Shown here piece by piece: positions 17,901 through 25,411 of a DNA stretch of 64,000 bases. The translations under genes and the position numbers were made by a program. The notes under the pieces were generated by a model. That model saw nothing but the letters and a program-made list of their open reading frames with translations, made no database searches and was not told the origin of the DNA. The stretch's first letter is position 1; every line of letters starts with the position of its first letter. The DNA comes from Minwuia sp048007105 (GTDB lineage: Bacteria > Pseudomonadota > Alphaproteobacteria > Minwuiales > Minwuiaceae), in assembly GCF_048007105.1 (NCBI RefSeq), contig NZ_CP180352.1, forward strand, positions 3,844,001 to 3,908,000, written 5' to 3'.

Positions 17901-19925
17901 GGTGAAGTGTGCGGTCAGGCCAGACAGATCCAGCCGGTCACCAGCTTCGAAATCAACGATGACATTCCCGCGACCCGACACTTGTGAAAAGACAAAACGG
18001 TCCGATCCGTCACCACCCGAGAGATAGTCCGCATCGCTGCCACCAACAAGGGTATCCGCACCCGAACCGCCGAAGAGGCTGTCATCGCCTCCGCCCCCAC
18101 TCAAAAAGTCTGAGCCACGTGCGCCTTCAATCAGATTGGCGGAACGATTGCCCTGAATTGTGTCGTCACCATCGCCGCCCGTCACATCCTCAATCACGGT
18201 ACCAGAGGCTACGCTGAAGTCGCCGCCGGCGATCTGGCCGGCAACATCGCTGATCAGCGTTATGTTTGACGCGATGCTGGTCGCGGCAAGGTTGATTCGG
18301 TCGTGCCCATGGCTGTCAAAAAGAGTTGTCCGGTCTGCCTCTTGTTCGATGGCCGCGATTTCAGCAAATCGATCCGTATAGATATAGTTGTCCGCGCCGC
18401 CAGTGTGCCGGCCATAAAGCCTGACGCTCCAATCCCCGACATCACCCAGCGTCCCCTGGCGATTGTCCTCAATGCGAAAAGACCATTCGCCAGCCGCGAG
18501 ATCGCCGAATCCAGCCAGACTATTAAATGTATACTTGTCGCCGTTGAACCTTAGTGTGGGAAAGTAGTCCTCGATATCGGAATCCTGATTCCACAGCGCA
18601 GCAGTCCGACCATCTCTTTCTATCCAGAAAAGAAGTTCAGACGGTCGAGAATGTGTGACTTGCAGCTCCAGCTCAATCCACTCAATTCGGAAGTCCGCAA
18701 CGTCGATGCTGGCTTCAGCAAGAGTCACATCTCCCCAGCTCTTCAATGGAATGTCGGCGAAATCATCGCTTGAAAACAGCTCAATGACGCCTTCATTCGC
18801 CGAAGTCGACTGCAATCGCCAAGACTCGGCCAGACGCACTGCAGCATGGGCATCGACTACACCGAAACCGACCTCGTTACCCCGCGCGGTCCTGCCGCCA
18901 TTCCAAGTATTGCTACCGGTAAGGGCGACCGAGTACTCGAAATTATTGCGATAGGTCGGATCAGCACTATAGGCAAGAATCTGCTGAACATCGCGGTAGC
19001 CCAGCTCAGGGTTGGCCTCCAGCATTAGCGCCACAACACCACTGACAACGGCTGCGGCACCGGATGTAAACCCAAAATCGCTCATGTAATCGCCGGTACT
19101 GTACCCGTCTGAACCTAAAAGATCGGTCGTGGTAAGCAGACCGTTTTCTTTGTCATTAACCGGAACACTAACGATGACTGAACTGCCAGGGGTAGAATAA
19201 CTGTTGGCTTTGCCATCCTCCTCAACCGCGCCAACCGCTATCGTATACCGAGAATCCTGCAGTCCATGATTACTCGTCTTGTCGTTGATTTCACCACTGT
19301 TTCCGGCGGCAAACACCCATACTGTACCAAGTCCATCGCGACCATTTTCAATACCATTTTCTAGCGCTTCTTTGTAGGGAGCGAATTCATCAGTGTTGAG
19401 ATTGTCGAGAAATGGATACAGATATCCCCAACTATTGTTGGAAACATCGACTAGGTGCTGAAGGTTGAGGCTATCCAGAATCCGTTCATGGATCAGACCG
19501 TTCTCCAGGTCGATCCGGAACCCTGCAATGGTAGCGTCCGGCGCAACCCCGGTGCCGCCAATATTGTTGTCATCCGCTGCGATAATGCCCGCAACGGCGG
19601 TTCCGTGGCCGTCTCCTGCGTTCGGCGTTGCGTCCTCATCGCCGCTGTAGGAATTGTAGTCGAGAGACTGGTCATAATTGGCGATCAAGTCTGGGTGCCG
19701 CCACTGTACCCCGTCATCAACGATACCAACCACGACACCATTGCCGCGGTACTCGTCCCACACATCGGTAATCCGGATATCAACGAACCGGCTTGTAGGG
19801 AACGTGCCATTCAGATGCCACTGATCCCCGAACAGCGGGTCCGTCGGGACATACATCGGGGTCGGGCCCGCGCTCAGCGGGGCCGGGGTGCCGGTTCCTG
19901 CCTTCTTTTCGGTCTGATCCGTCAC
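11973..19925 (-). CDS. Giant secreted kexin-like subtilisin protease with P domain and RTX repeats
   Basis: 2650 residues in one frame. Residues 40-370 are an S8 peptidase: Asp70 in GIVDDGVQWRHPDL, His107 in GDGHGTAVAGI, Asn209 in AAGNSG, Ser288 in GFTSGAAAVVSG. The DDG and NNSWG motifs are those of kexin/furin rather than classical subtilisins. Residues about 380-515 fit a P (Homo B) domain ending WSVRLYG. From about 580 on come dozens of GGxGxDxLx calcium-binding nonapeptides with interspersed modules. The C-terminus (HDVITDFTVGEDALWLTD, then a hydrophobic-acidic tail) resembles type I secretion signals, and there is no N-terminal signal peptide. No type I secretion genes are in the window. 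The protease half is much less GC-rich than the repeat half. It may be an adhesin-like extracellular protease; the target is unknown. Confidence 0.9.
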   Translation of the reverse strand: MTDQTEKKAGTGTPAPLSAGPTPMYVPTDPLFGDQWHLNGTFPTSRFVDIRITDVWDEYRGNGVVVGIVDDGVQWRHPDLIANYDQSLDYNSYSGDEDATPNAGDGHGTAVAGIIAADDNNIGGTGVAPDATIAGFRIDLENGLIHERILDSLNLQHLVDVSNNSWGYLYPFLDNLNTDEFAPYKEALENGIENGRDGLGTVWVFAAGNSGEINDKTSNHGLQDSRYTIAVGAVEEDGKANSYSTPGSSVIVSVPVNDKENGLLTTTDLLGSDGYSTGDYMSDFGFTSGAAAVVSGVVALMLEANPELGYRDVQQILAYSADPTYRNNFEYSVALTGSNTWNGGRTARGNEVGFGVVDAHAAVRLAESWRLQSTSANEGVIELFSSDDFADIPLKSWGDVTLAEASIDVADFRIEWIELELQVTHSRPSELLFWIERDGRTAALWNQDSDIEDYFPTLRFNGDKYTFNSLAGFGDLAAGEWSFRIEDNRQGTLGDVGDWSVRLYGRHTGGADNYIYTDRFAEIAAIEQEADRTTLFDSHGHDRINLAATSIASNITLISDVAGQIAGGDFSVASGTVIEDVTGGDGDDTIQGNRSANLIEGARGSDFLSGGGGDDSLFGGSGADTLVGGSDADYLSGGDGSDRFVFSQVSGRGNVIVDFEAGDRLDLSGLTAHFTDVIQTSATDGLVVSVGHHFNVLLAGYVGGQLLEDDLDLVAAAVVMPDAGELPDDGAPLPGSTVSGRSSSLETIAGTDGDDVFLPGEGDDVMFGGDGDDLFRHSPSSNYQNGNDTIFGGNGDDIFEGAYRGYTEFHGDAGDDETFFEAPADGPNYIIIDEQFGGSGSDTLRTGDIGVTGSLFGGEGHDWLIGVPVTRVVDGGDGDDIIFADFERDRTRGQLSLQGGAGDDVILVSQNSDTGDRMIPVLLLGDDGDDLLVGGDEIGNIVGGDGNDTIIGGGSKDLVSGGEGADVFSMRGAGTFTYEERHNAFVTEATVVRGFDPDADRIEIGVAGATFEQLQIDAAYGGYGPLGTLVYFDDTHMIVLEGVTPDEISEDFFIDFLEIPGAPVQGTSGDDVFGGSASSDFVSAGAGDDLFSGDLGGDDRLFGGRGNDTLLASDDDDRIYGGSGDDSLDGGDGFDLLEGGSGNDILVGSAGADRLDGGSGNDSLFGGDDNDTLVSGGGADSLFGGDGADFFIAGAHTRTIDGGAGYDTADFSFANTVVVDRASQTVIADGHIVQIRGVEQLAGVTDGSTEATSILYGLGNGTPLVGDTTSELIIGSDAAERLDGGGGDDSIFGGDGTDSLFGGSGDDLISGGAGGGLLDGGDGLDMADFSFATEAVLSDDGLTVIADGEVYQLVSIENVIGVTPPISDAADTIAGTAAADTIDALGGDDSVDGLAGDDSLLGNDGNDTLNGGAGADSLYGGAGDDLLDPGAGGGLVDGGEGVDTADFSFATDAVFHADSNTVIADGATYQLAGIESLTGVSYAPSAQDDPLTGTDGADTISALAGNDTVDGGAGTDRIYGGAGNDVIDGGFGYDTLYGGAGDDALSGGEGDDVLAGVAGDNTLDGGGGNDLLEGSEGRDSLLGDEGDDTLYGGRGDDTLDGGAGIDLADYSYASQGMTVALASQHAEADGDNDVLLGIEHVVGSRHDDDLSGDANANLLSGGDGNDLLRGWSEAQPGSSGDDTLDGGAGSDTVSYAGSDSAISLDMATGTVVNGHGDTDVLTGVEAVFGSGFRDTMAGSAGADSLDGRSGDDLIAGLAGADTLDGGDADDTVDGGTGSDSLLGGDGEDSVLGGAGDDTLDGGEGDDTLSGGDGNDLLSGGFLSAGRNDDELFGGAGDDTLAGHGDDDTLSGGSGNDLLFGGAGIDTAVFDGAVGNYVIAANGDGSLTVTDTVGGEGSDTVSADVETIRFGAWTARVDGQAGGGNHLRIGGDGAETLIGEAGNDSLAGGAGDDWLAGGDGPDTLDGGDGIDTADYSGAAGSVFINMFGGDGADGDRLIGIENVDGSNAADTVYGGHDGNRLRGNDGWDFILGRGGADELHGDGGRDSLYGQDDNDVIYGGADADYLRGDGGDDRIWGGAVVDFIYGGDGADELFGGDGNDRMQGGEGADTLDGGVHNDIMAGEGGADTLFGGSGSDRMDGGAGNDLIDGGDDGDIIQGRDGDDTVSGGAGQDQIFGGAGHDLLQAGTGNDYVRGGAGNDTLLGEAGGNVLKGEDGDDVLTGAEGIDILEGGTGADSLSALAGNDRLYGQDGNDTLLGGEGIDRLDGGADADSLDGGGGRDDLLGGLGNDTLTGGDGADRLYGQEDDDRLFGGLGVDRLDGGEGDNLLDGGADNDVLIGRSGADTLSGDAGDDRLYADAGADSLSGGDGQDLLMAGADNDNADGGAGADSVYGDAGDDTLDGGSGNDRVDGGSGNDLIAGGADNDTLIGRDGLDTIDGGDGDDRVYAGEGADSASGGAGNDWMVGEAGDDTLDGGDGNDGLEGRADDDRLDGWVGNDSLYGGDGADTLIGRDGADMLWGGDGDDALYCGTDDDIAFGGAGRDRLVGQEGNDQLFGGAGNDTLEGRDGNDTLTGGSGSDHFRFIGAFDTAGHDVITDFTVGEDALWLTDIAIQSIADADADGDGRTDDTMITFSTGATAALIGVTGVDEADLF
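12230..18190 (-). repeat. RTX calcium-binding nonapeptide array within the giant protease gene
   Basis: Repeated units coding for the GGxGxDxLx pattern (GGDGNDTLxGGxGxDSLxGG variants) fill most of this span. They are separated by about 40-60-residue modules that recur, notably three DFSFA...TVIADG...GV modules between about 15,450 and 16,350. The DNA is correspondingly repetitive with an 18/27-base rhythm. Confidence 0.9.
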
Positions 19926-20172
19926 GCCTCAACTCACGCCCGATCCGCCTCTGCATCCTATACGGGCAAGGCGGAAACAGCCAGCGCGCAGGGCTAGAAA
20001 ATACTTGCCGGATCAAGGGCCTGACGGGCGGTGTGACAACCGACACACAATTCGATTGCAGTCGCCGGATTCCGGGTAATCACACACTACTCGATGCCGA
20101 CAAGGCGCCTGGATGGCGCCCGCCGACCACCGCCGTCACCTGCCGGGAGCGGGCGAGACTGAATCGCTTCTG

Positions 20173-21744
20173 TCAGTAGCAGGTCGGCCAGTAGGCGAGC
20201 GGGTTCGGCTGGCCCCAGGGCTTCGGCTGCACGCGCAGACGCCGGATCTGCGACTGCAGCCACCGCTTCGTCTCGGCCGGATCGATGATCTCGTCGAGTT
20301 CGAAGATGCCGGCGCCGCCATAGGGATCGGTGTCCTTCGTCCACTGCTCGATCAGGGCCTTGCGTTCGGCTTCCGTGTCCTCGGCCTCAGCCAGGCGGCC
20401 GCCATGCACGACGTTCACGCCGACATCGGGATCCATGAAGGAGAGTTCCGCGCTGGGCCAGGCCGCGACCACGTCGGAGCCCATGTTGGTGCCGCCGAGG
20501 GCGAAATAGGCCAGGCCGAAGGCCTTGCGGAAGACCAGCGATATGCGTGGCACGCGGCAGAGCGACAGCGCCTCGATCAGCATGATCGCCCGGCTGAGCA
20601 GCTTGTCGTGCTCGACCTTGGTGCCGACCATGAAGCCCGGCACGTCCTGCAGGAAGACGATCGGGATGTTGAAGGCGTCGCAGAGGCAGATGAACGCCGT
20701 GATCTTGTCGCAGGCGGCCGGCGACAGCGCACCGGCATAGTGCATCGGCTGCGAGGCGATGAAACCGACGGTGCGCCCGCCCATCCGGCTCAGCGCGGTA
20801 AGGATGCTGCCGGCGAACCGCGGCTTCAGCTCCAGGAAGTCGTCGTCATCGGACAGGTAACGCAGCACCTTGCGCATGTCGTAGGCGCGGGTCCGGCGCA
20901 TCGGGATCAGGTCGTAGATGCTCTCGTCGATCTCGGCGAGACCCTGGAATTCCGTCTCCGGCGGCAGCTCCCAGGCGTTCGACGGCATGTAGGACAGGAA
21001 CTTCCGGATCAGCTCGAACGCCTCGTCCTCGGTCTCGGCCGCGGCGTCGATCATGCCGGTGATCTTCTCGTGCACCTTCACACCGCCCAGATCCTCGAAG
21101 CTCACCTTCTCGGATGTGGCGATCTCGACCACGCGCGGGCTGGTCACGGCCATGCAGGAACCCTGCAACTGCACCACGAAATCCGAGAACGCGCCGTGGA
21201 ACGACGCCCCGCCGAAGCAGTTGCCCAGAATGGCCGTGGCCATCGGGATCGCGCGGTGCCGACGGTGCACGTCGACACTCGGCGTCACCTTCAGGAAGCC
21301 TTCCGATCCCAGCGTGTCCGGGATGCGCGCGCCGCCCGTCTCGCCGAAGAAGACGAAGGGGTGGCCGTGGTCGATGGCCTGATGAAGCATGCGCGACTTC
21401 TTCTTGCCGCCGACGACGGAACTGGAACCGCGCAGCACGGTCAGGTCGTCGCCACCCACCCAGACGGTGCGCCCGCCGACGGTGCCATAGCCGCCGATCT
21501 TGCCGTCGCCCGGCGAGCGGCCCGCGTCCTCCGGCCGTTCCGAGCGCGCGAAGGTGCCGAGTTCGACGAAACTGTCCGGATCGAGAAAGCGGTCGATCCG
21601 CTCCCGGACCGTGTAGGAACCGCGGTTGTGCAAGCGGTCGATCTTGTCGAGGCCGCCCATCTCGGTGCGGATCTTCTCGCGCCGCTCCCTGAAGGCGCCG
21701 GTAACGCTGCCCACATTCCCGTCGGCGTTGGATCCATCGGCCAT
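20173..21744 (-). CDS. Acyl-CoA carboxylase carboxyltransferase subunit
   Basis: 523 residues of the carboxyl_trans family, which moves CO2 from biotin to an acyl-CoA. The two crotonase-like halves are visible: the N-half with FVFFGETGGARIPDTLG and a GNCFGGASFHGAFSDF loop, and the C-half with IVFLQDVPGFMVGTKVEHD and a GGTNMGSDVVAAWPSAEL loop. The start is ATG 21744, with GGGAGGAG 7 bases upstream. It has no biotin or biotin-carboxylase domain, so it presumably shares the BCCP of the upstream fused carboxylase (41 bases away) or works with another one. Substrate undetermined; methylcrotonyl-, geranyl-, propionyl- and long-chain acyl-CoA are the known options. Confidence 0.9.
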   Translation of the reverse strand: MADGSNADGNVGSVTGAFRERREKIRTEMGGLDKIDRLHNRGSYTVRERIDRFLDPDSFVELGTFARSERPEDAGRSPGDGKIGGYGTVGGRTVWVGGDDLTVLRGSSSVVGGKKKSRMLHQAIDHGHPFVFFGETGGARIPDTLGSEGFLKVTPSVDVHRRHRAIPMATAILGNCFGGASFHGAFSDFVVQLQGSCMAVTSPRVVEIATSEKVSFEDLGGVKVHEKITGMIDAAAETEDEAFELIRKFLSYMPSNAWELPPETEFQGLAEIDESIYDLIPMRRTRAYDMRKVLRYLSDDDDFLELKPRFAGSILTALSRMGGRTVGFIASQPMHYAGALSPAACDKITAFICLCDAFNIPIVFLQDVPGFMVGTKVEHDKLLSRAIMLIEALSLCRVPRISLVFRKAFGLAYFALGGTNMGSDVVAAWPSAELSFMDPDVGVNVVHGGRLAEAEDTEAERKALIEQWTKDTDPYGGAGIFELDEIIDPAETKRWLQSQIRRLRVQPKPWGQPNPLAYWPTCY

Positions 21745-21785
21745 GTCTCTGCTCCTCCCTCCGGTGTGCGGCTCGGGGCCGGCGT

Positions 21786-24700
21786 TCACCAGGTATCGAT
21801 ATAGGGGTACTTCTTGCCCGTCCGCGGCGGCACCGGCGGCAGGCGTCTCAGGCTGTTGCCGATCCAGGTCCGGGTCTCCGCCGGATCGATCACGTCGTCA
21901 ATGCCGCCGCCCGTCCCGGCATTGACCGCGCGCGCGGTCTCGTAGGCCTTGTCCACGCGCTCCTGGAACATCTGCAGGCGTTCGTCCGGGTCCTCGATCG
22001 CCATCAGTTCGTTGCGGTAGCCGAGCTTGACCGAGCCTTCGATGTTCATGCCGGCGAACTCGGCGGTGGGCCATGCGACGGTCATGAACCCGACAAGCGT
22101 GCCGCCGCCGCACATGGCCTGCGCGCCCAGGCCGTAGCACTTGCGGACGATCACGGTGAACAGCGGGGTCGTCATGTTGGCGCCGACATTGAACATGCGC
22201 GCCGAGTGGCGGACCAGCGCCTCCCGCTCGACATCCGGACCGACCATGATGCCGGGGCAGTCGACCAGGCTGAGAACGGGGATGTCGAAGGCGTCGCAGA
22301 GCTGCATGAAGCGTGTCGCCTTGTCCGCGCCGTCGGAATCGATCGCGCCGGCCAGATGATGCGGGTTGTTGGCGATGACGCCCATCGGCCGGCCTTCGAT
22401 GCGGATGAAGGCGGTGATGACGCCGATGCCGAACTTCTCGCGGATCTCCAGCACAGAATCCTTGTCCGCAAGACCATGCAGCACGTCGCGCATGTCGTAG
22501 AGCCGGACGCGGTTCTCCGGAATGACATGCCGCAGCGGGCGCTGGTCGGGGGCTTCCCATTCGTCCACCGCGCCCTGGAAATAGGAGAGATATTTCTTGG
22601 CGGTGTCGACCGCCTCGTCCTCGTCCTTGACCAGGATGTCGACGACGCCGTTCGGCACCTGGAACGACATCGGTCCTACTTCCTCGGGCGTGTAGACGCC
22701 GAGCCCGCCACCCTCGATCATCGCCGGACCGCCCATCGCGATGGTCGACGCCTCGGTGGCGATCAGGACATCGCAGCAGGCCAGCAGCGCCGTGTTGCCG
22801 GCGAAGCAGCGGCCATTGTTGATGCCCACCATCGGAACCAGCCCGCTCAGCTTGGAGAAGGTGGTGAAGGTCGTGGTGTCGATGGCGACCCGCGGGCCGG
22901 TGTTGTCGTCGCCGGGCCGGCCGCCGCCGCCTTCGGAGAACAGGATCAGCGGCAGGCGGAAGCGGTCCGCCAGTTCGTACATCCGGTCCTGCTTGTAGTG
23001 GTTGCGCCGCCCCTGGGTGCCGGCGAGCACGGTGTAATCATAGGAGACGATGACGGCGCGGGAGCGGTCATCGGGGAACAGGTCGCCATTGATCGAACAG
23101 GTGCCGGCGACGACACCATCGGCTGGCGTGCGCTTGCGCAGCGTGTCCATGTCGTGGCGGTGATGTTGGAAAGCGACGACCAGCGGCCAGTATTCCTGGA
23201 ACGATCCGGCGTCGGACAGGCGCGCGATGTTCTCGCGCGGCATGCGGAAGCCCAGCCCGTGGCGCTTGGCGACCACGTCGGGCCGGTTCTCGTCCAGGGT
23301 GAGCGCGTGCCGGTCGATGGCTTCCTGCAGGTCGGCGCGGATGTGATCCGGATCGACTGCCTCGGCCGCGGCGACCTCTCCGGTGTCGTCGCCCGCCCCG
23401 GCCTCGACGAAGACGACAGGATAGCCCTGACGGACGACGTCGCCGGCCTTCATGGTGACCTTGCGCACCAGTCCGCCCTGCTCGGCGCGGATCACGTGCT
23501 CCATCTTCATGGCCTCGACCACGGCGACCTGCTGGCCCTTGCGGACCGTATCGCCGACCGCGACGTCGACGGAAACGATGGTGCCCTGGATCGGCGCCCT
23601 CAGGCCGTCGGCGCCGTCCGGCGCAGCGGGCGCCGCAGGTCCACCGGCCGGCGCGTTACCCTTCTCCGCCCTGGTCCGGGCATCATGGGCGAACAGCGCC
23701 AGCGGATCGCGGGCATCGACGCGTGCGCCGGCATAGCCGCCGGCATCGTCTTCCGCTTCGGCTGCGGCGCCATCCCGCTGGAAGCGCGAACGGAAACCAG
23801 AAGCGGTCTCGACCAGTGCAGGCAGGTTCTCGTCTACCCAGCGCGTGTGCACTGCACCGGCGGCGAAATCCCCGTGCTCGATCACGGCCTTGAGGAAGGG
23901 GATATTGGTTTCGACACCTTCCAGCCGGAACTCGTCCAGCGCGCGGCCGGCCCGGGTCACCGCATCCGCGAACCGCGGACCCGGCGCATGGCAGATCACC
24001 TTGGCGAGCAACGAATCGTAGAGCCCGCTTGTCTCGTAGCCGGCATAGCCGAAGCCGTCGACGCGCACGCCCGGTCCGCCCGGTGGTTCGTAGGCCGCAA
24101 TGATGCCGCCGCCGGGACGCACAGAACCATCTGCCTCCAGCGTTTCCATGTTGACGCGCGCCTGGATTGCATGGCCACGCGGCACGGCCACGGCTGGATC
24201 GTCGAGCCCCAGTTCGCCGAGACTGGCCCCGCCGGCAAGCCGTAGCTGGGTCTGAACCAGATCGACGCCGGTGACGGCTTCGGTCACCGTGTGCTCGACC
24301 TGCAGCCGGGCATTGGCCTCGATGAAGACGAAGGGCTGACCGGCCGGTTCGGCGCGGGCGTCCACGAGAAACTCGAAGGTGCCCAGGCTGACATAGCCGG
24401 TCTCCGTCGCGAAGCGGACGGCGGCCTCGATGATCTTCCCGCGAAGCCCGGCGTCCAGCCCCGGCGCCGGCGCAACCTCGACGACCTTCTGGAACCGCCG
24501 CTGCACGCTGCATTCGCGCTCGCCCAGATGGGCGACCGTGCCGGTGCTGTCGCCCAGGATCTGCACCTCGACGTGCCGGGCGCGGGGCAGGAACTCCTCG
24601 ACATAGAGGTCCTCGACACCGAAAGCCGAACGGGCCTCGGACTGGCAGTTGCGGAAAGCGGCGTCCAGCTGGTCGGCCGACGTGACAGCGCGCGATCCAC

Positions 24701-25193
24701 GGCCGCCACCGCCGGCCACAGCCTTCAGCATCACCGCACCGCCTTCGCCCAGCGACACGAGGAATTCCCGCGCTTCATCGAGTGAAATCGAATGGTCGAG
24801 ACCGCGCAGCACCGGAACGCCGGCCGCGACCGCCGCCGCACGGGCTCGCGCCTTGTCGCCGAAGAGCGATAGCAGTTCGGGCGTCGGACCGACGAAGGTC
24901 AGGCCGGCTGCTGCACAGGCCTTGGCGAAATCTGGACGTTCGGACAGGAAACCGTAGCCGGGATGGATGGCGTCGCAGCCGGTATCGGCGGCCGCCTTGA
25001 TCACTGCATCGATGTCCAGATAGGCCGCAGCGCCTGCACCGGGAAGTTGCACCGCCTCTTCCGCCATCGTCACATGCAGACTGTCCCGGTCGTCCTCCGG
25101 GAAGATGCCGACCGTCTGAAATCCAAGATCAGTGGCGGCACGAATCACCCGCACCGCGATCTCGCCGCGGTTCGCTACAAGCAGCTTGTCCAA
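21786..25193 (-). CDS. Fused biotin carboxylase / biotin carrier / carboxyltransferase (acyl-CoA carboxylase)
   Basis: 1135 residues holding all three functions of a biotin-dependent acyl-CoA carboxylase. Biotin carboxylase occupies about residues 1-450 (KLLVANRGEIAVRVIRA; ATP-grasp loop KAVAGGGGRGSRAV; EANARLQVEHTVTE). The carrier domain is about 530-610, with biotinyl Lys563 in VEAMKMEHV. Carboxyltransferase covers about 640-1135 (GGRPGDDNTGPR, LVDCPGIMVGPDVE, AWPTAEFAGMN). The frame is open 20 codons upstream, but TTG 25193 has GGAGG 10 bases ahead and gives the expected MDKLLVANRGE start. This single-chain layout is found in actinobacteria and some alphaproteobacteria. It is divergent from the importer operon and co-directional with a second carboxyltransferase. 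Confidence 0.92.
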   Translation of the reverse strand: MDKLLVANRGEIAVRVIRAATDLGFQTVGIFPEDDRDSLHVTMAEEAVQLPGAGAAAYLDIDAVIKAAADTGCDAIHPGYGFLSERPDFAKACAAAGLTFVGPTPELLSLFGDKARARAAAVAAGVPVLRGLDHSISLDEAREFLVSLGEGGAVMLKAVAGGGGRGSRAVTSADQLDAAFRNCQSEARSAFGVEDLYVEEFLPRARHVEVQILGDSTGTVAHLGERECSVQRRFQKVVEVAPAPGLDAGLRGKIIEAAVRFATETGYVSLGTFEFLVDARAEPAGQPFVFIEANARLQVEHTVTEAVTGVDLVQTQLRLAGGASLGELGLDDPAVAVPRGHAIQARVNMETLEADGSVRPGGGIIAAYEPPGGPGVRVDGFGYAGYETSGLYDSLLAKVICHAPGPRFADAVTRAGRALDEFRLEGVETNIPFLKAVIEHGDFAAGAVHTRWVDENLPALVETASGFRSRFQRDGAAAEAEDDAGGYAGARVDARDPLALFAHDARTRAEKGNAPAGGPAAPAAPDGADGLRAPIQGTIVSVDVAVGDTVRKGQQVAVVEAMKMEHVIRAEQGGLVRKVTMKAGDVVRQGYPVVFVEAGAGDDTGEVAAAEAVDPDHIRADLQEAIDRHALTLDENRPDVVAKRHGLGFRMPRENIARLSDAGSFQEYWPLVVAFQHHRHDMDTLRKRTPADGVVAGTCSINGDLFPDDRSRAVIVSYDYTVLAGTQGRRNHYKQDRMYELADRFRLPLILFSEGGGGRPGDDNTGPRVAIDTTTFTTFSKLSGLVPMVGINNGRCFAGNTALLACCDVLIATEASTIAMGGPAMIEGGGLGVYTPEEVGPMSFQVPNGVVDILVKDEDEAVDTAKKYLSYFQGAVDEWEAPDQRPLRHVIPENRVRLYDMRDVLHGLADKDSVLEIREKFGIGVITAFIRIEGRPMGVIANNPHHLAGAIDSDGADKATRFMQLCDAFDIPVLSLVDCPGIMVGPDVEREALVRHSARMFNVGANMTTPLFTVIVRKCYGLGAQAMCGGGTLVGFMTVAWPTAEFAGMNIEGSVKLGYRNELMAIEDPDERLQMFQERVDKAYETARAVNAGTGGGIDDVIDPAETRTWIGNSLRRLPPVPPRTGKKYPYIDTW

Positions 25194-25286
25194 AACGTCA
25201 ATTTCCTCCCCGCAGCAATGATTAGACCATGCCGCCGTATATGAAACATGCAAAAATCAGATACCTTACCCGACGGCAGTTTGGGT

Positions 25287-25315
25287 TTGACAGCGCCGAA
25301 CAGAGCGTCATCATT
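25287..25315 (+). promoter_or_regulatory. Candidate sigma70-type promoter for the importer operon
   Basis: TTGACA at 25287-25292, a 17-base spacer, and ATCATT at 25310-25315. It lies in the 218-base divergent region between the carboxylase and the substrate-binding protein gene, about 95 bases ahead of the latter's start. The -35 is perfect and the -10 is weak. Confidence 0.45.
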
Positions 25316-25411
25316 TGAGTAGCGAGGTGGAGGAGCCTCGATTTTTTGCGGCACTACTTCAATCGACGCCCCAAGACGCCGAAGGTAGGCCGCGCAAGGG
25401 GAGAAGACATC

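Noticed and set aside
20060..20172. GGCGCC-tggat-GGCGCC inverted repeat as a terminator of the carboxyltransferase gene
   Set aside because: The stem is short and no U run follows on the minus strand; read as chance in GC-rich DNA.
25194..25411. A riboswitch in the divergent region of the catabolic locus
   Set aside because: No known aptamer pattern or long paired leader could be made out; only a candidate promoter is supported.
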